Of a DNA stretch of 10,392 nt, positions 6,556-10,392 are shown piece after piece. Below the pieces are notes generated by a model. The model was not told the DNA's origin. It saw only the letters and a program-made list of their open reading frames with translations, and ran no database searches. The stretch comes from Sphingomonadales bacterium (GTDB lineage: Bacteria > Pseudomonadota > Alphaproteobacteria > Sphingomonadales > Sphingomonadaceae). Location: contig JAGPVK010000403.1 of NCBI GenBank assembly GCA_018067055.1, positions 1 to 10,392 on the forward strand, read 5' to 3'. The position numbers and the translations under genes are program-made. Within the stretch, counting starts at the first letter, position 1. Each line of letters opens with the position of its first letter.

Positions 6556-7931
6556 TGGCCGATCTTGCTGCCTTGCTGCCGGAGGGCCTCGCGGTTGCCG
6601 TCGAAAAAGCGTGCGGCGCGCGTATAACCGAAGTCCGCCCGCGCGGCGGCGGCGGGGCATCGCGCGATGGCGCTGAACTCGATCTGGCATGGCCGGACGG
6701 GCGCACGGCGAGCGCTTACATGAACCATGATGTCCACAAGGCAGGAGCGGGTGATGATGCCGCCTTCCTGCGCGAGGCAGCGGTACTGCGTGCCCTGTCG
6801 GGGCCACTCGCATCGGCGGGTGTTCGCGTCGCCCCATATTTCGCATCGATACCCGAACAGCGCGCGTTGGTCTGTGGTCTCGTGAAAGGGGAAGATCGTT
6901 TCGGCAACCTTGTTGACGCGCAGCAACGCAGTGCGCTCGCGAGAGATTTTATGGCGCAACTCGCTGCACTCCATCGCATAGACGTTGCGAAGGCCCCGGT
7001 CGAGGGCATGGGCCGGGTCGAGCCGGCAGAGGCGCTCATTCGGCGGCGCATTGCGACCGTTCGCGAAACCAATAGCGGCAAGGCATGGGATCCGTTGATC
7101 CATCTGTCGCTGGACTGGCTCGAAGCGAATATCCCCGACGACATGCCGCCTCCGGTGATCGTCCATGGTGACGCCGGCCCAGGCAATTTTCTTTTTGAGG
7201 GAAATCGCGTTACCGCGCTGCTCGACTGGGAGCTGGTTCATTATGGTGATCCGATGGCCGACCTCGCCATGCTCTGCCTGCGGATGCTGTTTCAGGGCTT
7301 CGTGCCGTTGCCTGAGGCTTTTGCGGCCTACGAAGCGGCAGGGGGATATCCCGTTGATCTGAAGCGCCTGCGGTTTTGGCGGCTGCTGTTCCAGACCGGG
7401 TTTGCACGTCGATCCCGCTATGATGATCCCGATGCGCCACCACCGCCAAATCTGGGGATGAACCTGGTCTATTCGACAATCCATCGCCGGGTATTATCGG
7501 AAGCGCTGGCCGACGCTGCTGACGTTGCGTTGCCGCAAGTGGCGTTACCGGAAGCTTTGTCTGGCGCTCATGATCACAGTTACAGCATCGCGCTGGACGA
7601 TATCCGGAACACGATCGTGCCGCGGCTGACCGATCAGCAAGCTGCCGTCAAAGCGAAGGGCATGGCGCGGCTGATCAAATGGTGGCGCGCGATCGAACGC
7701 TTTGGGCCAGGGTTTCAGGCGGCGGAAAAAAGCGAACTGGAAACGGCCCTGAACCAGAAATTTGCAGATCATGTCGCGGCCTGGTCGGCATTTTGCGAGT
7801 GCGTGGCGGGTGGCTCGATCGCGATCGATCGCGCCATTATCCTTTGCAACGCTCACGAGACGCGGGAGGCGGCGTTGATGGCGGATGCGATGGGTGGCCT
7901 CGCCGCCACGACATTTGCTGCCTTGGAATAA
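6552..7931 (+). CDS. APH-fold phosphotransferase with C-terminal extension
   Basis: A 459-residue protein of the aminoglycoside-phosphotransferase fold (PF01636 type). The catalytic loop VIVHGDAGPGNF gives H205, D207 and N212; the metal-binding motif LLDWE gives D225, and HYGDPMADLAML follows as usual. In the N-lobe the helix glutamate is seen (FLREAAVLRAL, E75), but strand 3 (ASAYMNHD) has no obvious Lys/Arg for ATP, so nucleotide contact may be altered. About 100 helical residues beyond the usual 340-360 (from about 345) form an extra domain not firmly recognised, with a faint likeness to DUF6285. Bacterial relatives in catabolic clusters, such as LvaA, phosphorylate hydroxyacyl-CoAs so that the hydroxyl group can be eliminated or moved; ACAD10/11 carry the same domain. 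A role as hydroxyacyl-CoA kinase rather than antibiotic resistance is inferred from context. The ATG overlaps the CoA-transferase stop (ATGATGG; the second ATG at 6555 is possible). Confidence 0.86.
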   Translation: MMADLAALLPEGLAVAVEKACGARITEVRPRGGGGASRDGAELDLAWPDGRTASAYMNHDVHKAGAGDDAAFLREAAVLRALSGPLASAGVRVAPYFASIPEQRALVCGLVKGEDRFGNLVDAQQRSALARDFMAQLAALHRIDVAKAPVEGMGRVEPAEALIRRRIATVRETNSGKAWDPLIHLSLDWLEANIPDDMPPPVIVHGDAGPGNFLFEGNRVTALLDWELVHYGDPMADLAMLCLRMLFQGFVPLPEAFAAYEAAGGYPVDLKRLRFWRLLFQTGFARRSRYDDPDAPPPPNLGMNLVYSTIHRRVLSEALADAADVALPQVALPEALSGAHDHSYSIALDDIRNTIVPRLTDQQAAVKAKGMARLIKWWRAIERFGPGFQAAEKSELETALNQKFADHVAAWSAFCECVAGGSIAIDRAIILCNAHETREAALMADAMGGLAATTFAALE

Positions 7932-7975
7932 AGTTAGCGATTGGAAAATAATCAATTGATGAAGGTGAAAATACG

Positions 7976-8803
7976 ATGACTGTCGATATTCTGGGTTACA
8001 AGGGCAAGCGCGTTGTGGTGATGGGATGCTTTTCGGGGACTGGCGAAGCTTGCGCACGGGCGCTGGTCGAACTGGGCGCCGAAGTCCATGGCGCAGACAT
8101 CAAGCCCTCGCCGGTCAAGCTTGCGAGTTTCACAGAAGTCGACTTGAAGAGTCCCGATTCGATCGCTGCCGGTATCGCCAGCATCGGCGGCAAGGTCGAT
8201 GCCTTGTTCAATGTCTCGGGTTTGCCGCAGACGTTCCCCGGAGAGGATGTCGTCACGGTCAATTTCCTTGGAATCCGTGCCTGGACCGAAGGCTGGCTCC
8301 CGCATCTCAATCCCGGTGCTGCCATCGTCACCGTCTCGTCGCTGGCAGGCATGGGCTATCTCGGCCGTCAGCCGCTGGTGCGCGAATTCATGGGCATCAC
8401 CGACTTTGCCGAGGCGCGGCAATGGTATCTGGATCATGCCGAGGAAGCGGGTGATCCCTACACCTTGTCCAAGGAGGCAATCAATACCTGGACGCAGATT
8501 AGCGCGACCGAATTGATCGGGCGCGACATCCGTATCAACTGCACAATGCCCAGCCCTATCGATACCCCGATGCTTGGCGAATTCAGGAAAATTGCCGGTG
8601 ATGCGGTGCTGGGTGCCTTTGCCAAGGCGAAGGGCCGATATTCGACGCCAGAAGAACAGGCGCTGCCATTGATTTTGCTCAACAGTGATGCTGCACGTTT
8701 TATCAGTGGCGTGTGTCTGCCGGTCGACGCCGGCCTGGCTGGCGGACTCGCCACCGGTGTGCTGGACATGCAAAAAATGATCGCCGAGGCGATGGCGTCC
8801 TAG
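7976..8803 (+). CDS. SDR oxidoreductase, 3-alpha-hydroxysteroid dehydrogenase-like
   Basis: A 275-residue classical short-chain dehydrogenase/reductase. The nucleotide motif is MGCFSGTGEAC (G17, G21, G23); D41 at the end of strand 2 (GADIKPS) points to NAD(H). Catalytic residues are S122 (VSSLAG), Y162 and K166 (YTLSK), with N96 in VNFLG. The spelling GCxxGxGxA, the short DL strand in place of a full helix pair, VVTVNFLG...WLPHL and the long insert before the active Tyr (about 131-160) resemble the 3-alpha-hydroxysteroid dehydrogenase/carbonyl reductase of Comamonas, from memory. It likely oxidises a ring or side-chain alcohol, or reduces a ketone, in the same pathway. The start has AAGGTG at 7962-7967. 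It follows the kinase gene after a 44-base gap with no terminator and is taken as the last operon gene; its TAG overlaps the convergent TetR stop. Confidence 0.9.
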   Translation: MTVDILGYKGKRVVVMGCFSGTGEACARALVELGAEVHGADIKPSPVKLASFTEVDLKSPDSIAAGIASIGGKVDALFNVSGLPQTFPGEDVVTVNFLGIRAWTEGWLPHLNPGAAIVTVSSLAGMGYLGRQPLVREFMGITDFAEARQWYLDHAEEAGDPYTLSKEAINTWTQISATELIGRDIRINCTMPSPIDTPMLGEFRKIAGDAVLGAFAKAKGRYSTPEEQALPLILLNSDAARFISGVCLPVDAGLAGGLATGVLDMQKMIAEAMAS

Positions 8804-9474
8804 CTGGCGTGAACGCCAAGCATGATTGCCAGATGATGGGCGGCAGCGGCCTTTAAATTGGCATAGCTGACACCATCCTCGCCGCGACTGATCGGGCCGA
8901 CGGCAGCAAGCCGTTCCAGCATCATCAAAATCGTGCCGCTGCAGGCGGTCGGTGACAGATCGCCAGGCGTTCGTCCGGCTGCCTGCGCCCGGCTTACCTG
9001 CTCGCTGATGGCTTTCATCATTGGCCGTGCCTGCCGCATTCGCGCTTCGTAAAAGCGTGCATCTCCTTCTTCGGCCGCCAGATTGCGGACGACGAAGATA
9101 TTGCGGTTACGGTTCCAGAGTTCGGTATAGCGATCAACAAACATTCGCGCGTCATCCATGGCTCCCGGTGAAAGCCAGTCCCGGTCGTTCAGCGCTTCCA
9201 GTTCGGGTGAGGTTTGCGAAGCACCTTCCAGAGCGGCGAGTACCGCTTCCGGGACCCCCTTGAAATAGACGTAGAAAGTGGCTGGCGACGTGTTCGCAGC
9301 GCGCGCGACATCGACCACGGACACATCCCGCAGCCCGTTTGTCTCCAACAGGGCGACGGTCGCGTCGATCAGCTGTTGCCGGGTACGTTGACCCTTGGCT
9401 CCCAGCTTTCGGTGCATGCCATCCGGGGCACTTCCATCCGCAGGCTGTTTTTCCGCTATGCTTGGTTGTCGCAT
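8800..9474 (-). CDS. TetR family transcriptional regulator
   Basis: A 224-residue regulator read on the minus strand. Residues about 28-75 hold the TetR helix-turn-helix: RTRQQLIDATVALLETNGLRDVSVVDVARAANTS, then PATFYVYFKG, followed by a helical ligand domain (about 85-220). The ligand is unknown. The ATG at 9474 has AGGAT at 9488-9484. An in-frame ATG at 9555 would start inside the inverted repeat at 9539-9557, and one at 9417 (MHRKLGAKG) would remove a low-complexity tail, so the N-terminus is uncertain by about 20-30 residues. It is divergent from the second SDR gene and convergent with the first, where the two stop codons share CTAG. It probably represses itself and the second SDR gene through the inverted repeat. 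Confidence 0.9.
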   Translation of the reverse strand: MRQPSIAEKQPADGSAPDGMHRKLGAKGQRTRQQLIDATVALLETNGLRDVSVVDVARAANTSPATFYVYFKGVPEAVLAALEGASQTSPELEALNDRDWLSPGAMDDARMFVDRYTELWNRNRNIFVVRNLAAEEGDARFYEARMRQARPMMKAISEQVSRAQAAGRTPGDLSPTACSGTILMMLERLAAVGPISRGEDGVSYANLKAAAAHHLAIMLGVHAS

Positions 9475-9538
9475 CACATTTCCATCCTGAGCCAGATTTT
9501 CGTTCTTTTTATCACAGCAGACTTGCGATAAGTCAGAA

Positions 9539-9557
9539 AATTGACATACCGTCAATT
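9539..9557. promoter_or_regulatory. Putative TetR operator, 7-5-7 inverted repeat
   Basis: AATTGAC-ATACC-GTCAATT has perfect 7-base arms around a 5-base spacer. It lies between the divergent TetR and SDR genes, 65 bases from the TetR ATG and 36 from the SDR ATG. The left arm contains TTGACA (9541-9546), a consensus -35 box reading toward the SDR gene, and the right arm gives TTGACG reading toward TetR; matching -10 boxes are weak. A bound repressor would block both promoters. Confidence 0.68.
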
Positions 9558-9593
9558 ATAAAGCTGAAAAACGAACGATGGTGGGGATTACTG

Positions 9594-10385
9594 ATGAACA
9601 GTCTTGGTGGCAAGGTCGCGGTCGTATCGGGTGCTTCCAAAGGGATGGGGCGGCATTTTGTTGCGGCAATGGTAAACGCGGGAATGCGCGTTGCCTGTCT
9701 CGCCAGGCCGTCCAGCGAACTGACATCGCTCGCAGCAGAACATGGTGAGGCGGTACTGGTGCTGCCGTGTGATGTCACGTCGCCGGATGCGGTCAATGCC
9801 TCTGTCTCGGAAACCGTTGCCCATTTTGGTCGCCTCGATATCGTCATTGCGAACGCCGCGATCTTTCATCCCTTTGCCTTTGAAGCAGGTGACGACACGA
9901 TTATCCGCAACCATATTGATGTCAACATATTGGGCGTTGCGTGGCTGGTCCGCGCCGCCATACCGCATCTCCGGGAAACAAATGGACAGATTATCGCCAT
10001 CAGCAGCGAATCCGTCCGCATGCCGTTTCCGATGCTCGCACTTTATGCAGCTACCAAGGCGAGCGTTGAAACGCTGTGCAACGGCCTGCGCGAAGAGCTG
10101 CGGTCGGATGATATCCGGGTGACTATCTTGCGATCCGGATCGGTCAGGGGCGGCTCTGGCGGCAACTCCTGGTCGGACGAAACCAAGGCAGCCTTTTTCA
10201 AGAAAATTGTCGAGACAGGCCACGCGTCGATGTCGGGAGACGCCGCAATGCCCGAATCCATGGCCAAGGCTTTGCTGGCGACGATTGGTCTGCCACCCGA
10301 CATCAGCGTTGACCTGATCGAGGTGCGTGCCGCACGCGTCGGTGTTCCAGAAGGTGCCCAGGCGACGATGAGCGAAGCCGGGTGA
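9594..10385 (+). CDS. SDR oxidoreductase, probably NADP(H)-dependent
   Basis: A 263-residue classical short-chain dehydrogenase/reductase, complete in the window. The cofactor motif VSGASKGMGR (G13, G17, G19) is followed by LARPSS, where R38 rather than an acid after strand 2 suggests NADP(H). Other landmarks are CDVTSPDAV (D60), the IANAAIF segment (N87), N111 in VNILG, S138 (ISSES), Y151 and K155 (YAATK). The substrate is not readable. The C-terminal part (about 185-263) is divergent, with a glycine-rich stretch GGSGGNSW after the PG-like position. ATG 9594 has GGGGA at 9583-9587; longer in-frame extensions upstream run through the promoter and TetR gene and are rejected. It is divergent from the TetR gene and likely under its control through the repeat at 9539-9557. 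It differs from the first SDR in cofactor signature, so the two may work in opposite redox directions (inference). Confidence 0.9.
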   Translation: MNSLGGKVAVVSGASKGMGRHFVAAMVNAGMRVACLARPSSELTSLAAEHGEAVLVLPCDVTSPDAVNASVSETVAHFGRLDIVIANAAIFHPFAFEAGDDTIIRNHIDVNILGVAWLVRAAIPHLRETNGQIIAISSESVRMPFPMLALYAATKASVETLCNGLREELRSDDIRVTILRSGSVRGGSGGNSWSDETKAAFFKKIVETGHASMSGDAAMPESMAKALLATIGLPPDISVDLIEVRAARVGVPEGAQATMSEAG

Positions 10386-10392
10386 CGGCCCG

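Noticed and set aside
6504..7484. Antisense open frame of 326 codons over the kinase gene
   Set aside because: Shadow of the APH-fold gene; rich in Arg, His and Gln without motifs, and has no ribosome binding site of note.
7820..7833. Palindrome CGCGATCGATCGCG as a regulatory or repeat site
   Set aside because: It lies inside the kinase coding region and is explained by Ile-Ala-Ile-Asp-Arg codons in GC-rich usage.
6552..7931. Antibiotic (aminoglycoside) resistance gene
   Set aside because: Only the general fold motifs match; the operon context is CoA-ester catabolism, and such APH-fold proteins are common there.

Overview
The window is a gene-dense catabolic segment of roughly 60% GC. Short intergenic gaps, GAGAGGA-type ribosome binding sites and the set of gene families suggest an alphaproteobacterium, most likely a sphingomonad (Sphingobium, Novosphingobium or Sphingopyxis type). 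The taxonomic call is inference from style and gene content; there is no rRNA or marker gene. No tRNA, rRNA, transposase, CRISPR array or clear rho-independent terminator was seen. No stretch over 300 bases lacks a gene.

Layout. (1) 1-556, minus: the N-terminal part of an amidohydrolase-2 family TIM-barrel protein, cut by the left edge. (2) 557-686: a divergent control region with an 18-base palindromic element and a second 14-base palindrome just before the regulator's ribosome binding site. (3) 687-2620, plus: a GntR/FadR-type regulator, overlapping by 4 bases an unusual fusion of an alpha/beta-hydrolase domain to a flavin reductase domain. (4) 2621-2696: a second gap with a perfect 18-base copy of the same element. 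(5) 2697-8803, plus: a compact operon of thiolase-fold protein, DUF35 zinc-ribbon/OB partner, tandem family III CoA-transferase, aminoglycoside-phosphotransferase-fold kinase and a 3-alpha-hydroxysteroid-dehydrogenase-like SDR. (6) 8800-9474, minus: a TetR regulator convergent on the operon, with stop codons overlapping. (7) 9475-9593: a divergent gap with a 7-5-7 inverted repeat. (8) 9594-10385, plus: a second SDR.

How it may work together (inference). The CoA-transferase would activate a carboxylic acid. The SDRs would interconvert alcohol and ketone groups. The kinase may phosphorylate a hydroxyacyl-CoA, as known for LvaA-type APH proteins. The thiolase-fold/DUF35 pair lacks an in-register nucleophilic cysteine and could cleave a C-C bond by a retro-aldol reaction, as Ltp2/ChsH2-DUF35 does in steroid side-chain loss. 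The flavin reductase domain would feed reduced flavin to a monooxygenase encoded elsewhere. The repeated palindrome makes the GntR protein the probable controller of the amidohydrolase gene, its own operon and the thiolase operon. The TetR protein probably controls itself and the second SDR. The substrate cannot be read from the sequence; a steroid, bile-acid, terpenoid or alicyclic/aromatic acid would fit.

The most unusual points are the fusion protein whose hydrolase domain has lost all three triad residues, a double CoA-transferase in which only the C-terminal half keeps the catalytic Asp, and the repeated operator linking the transcription units.
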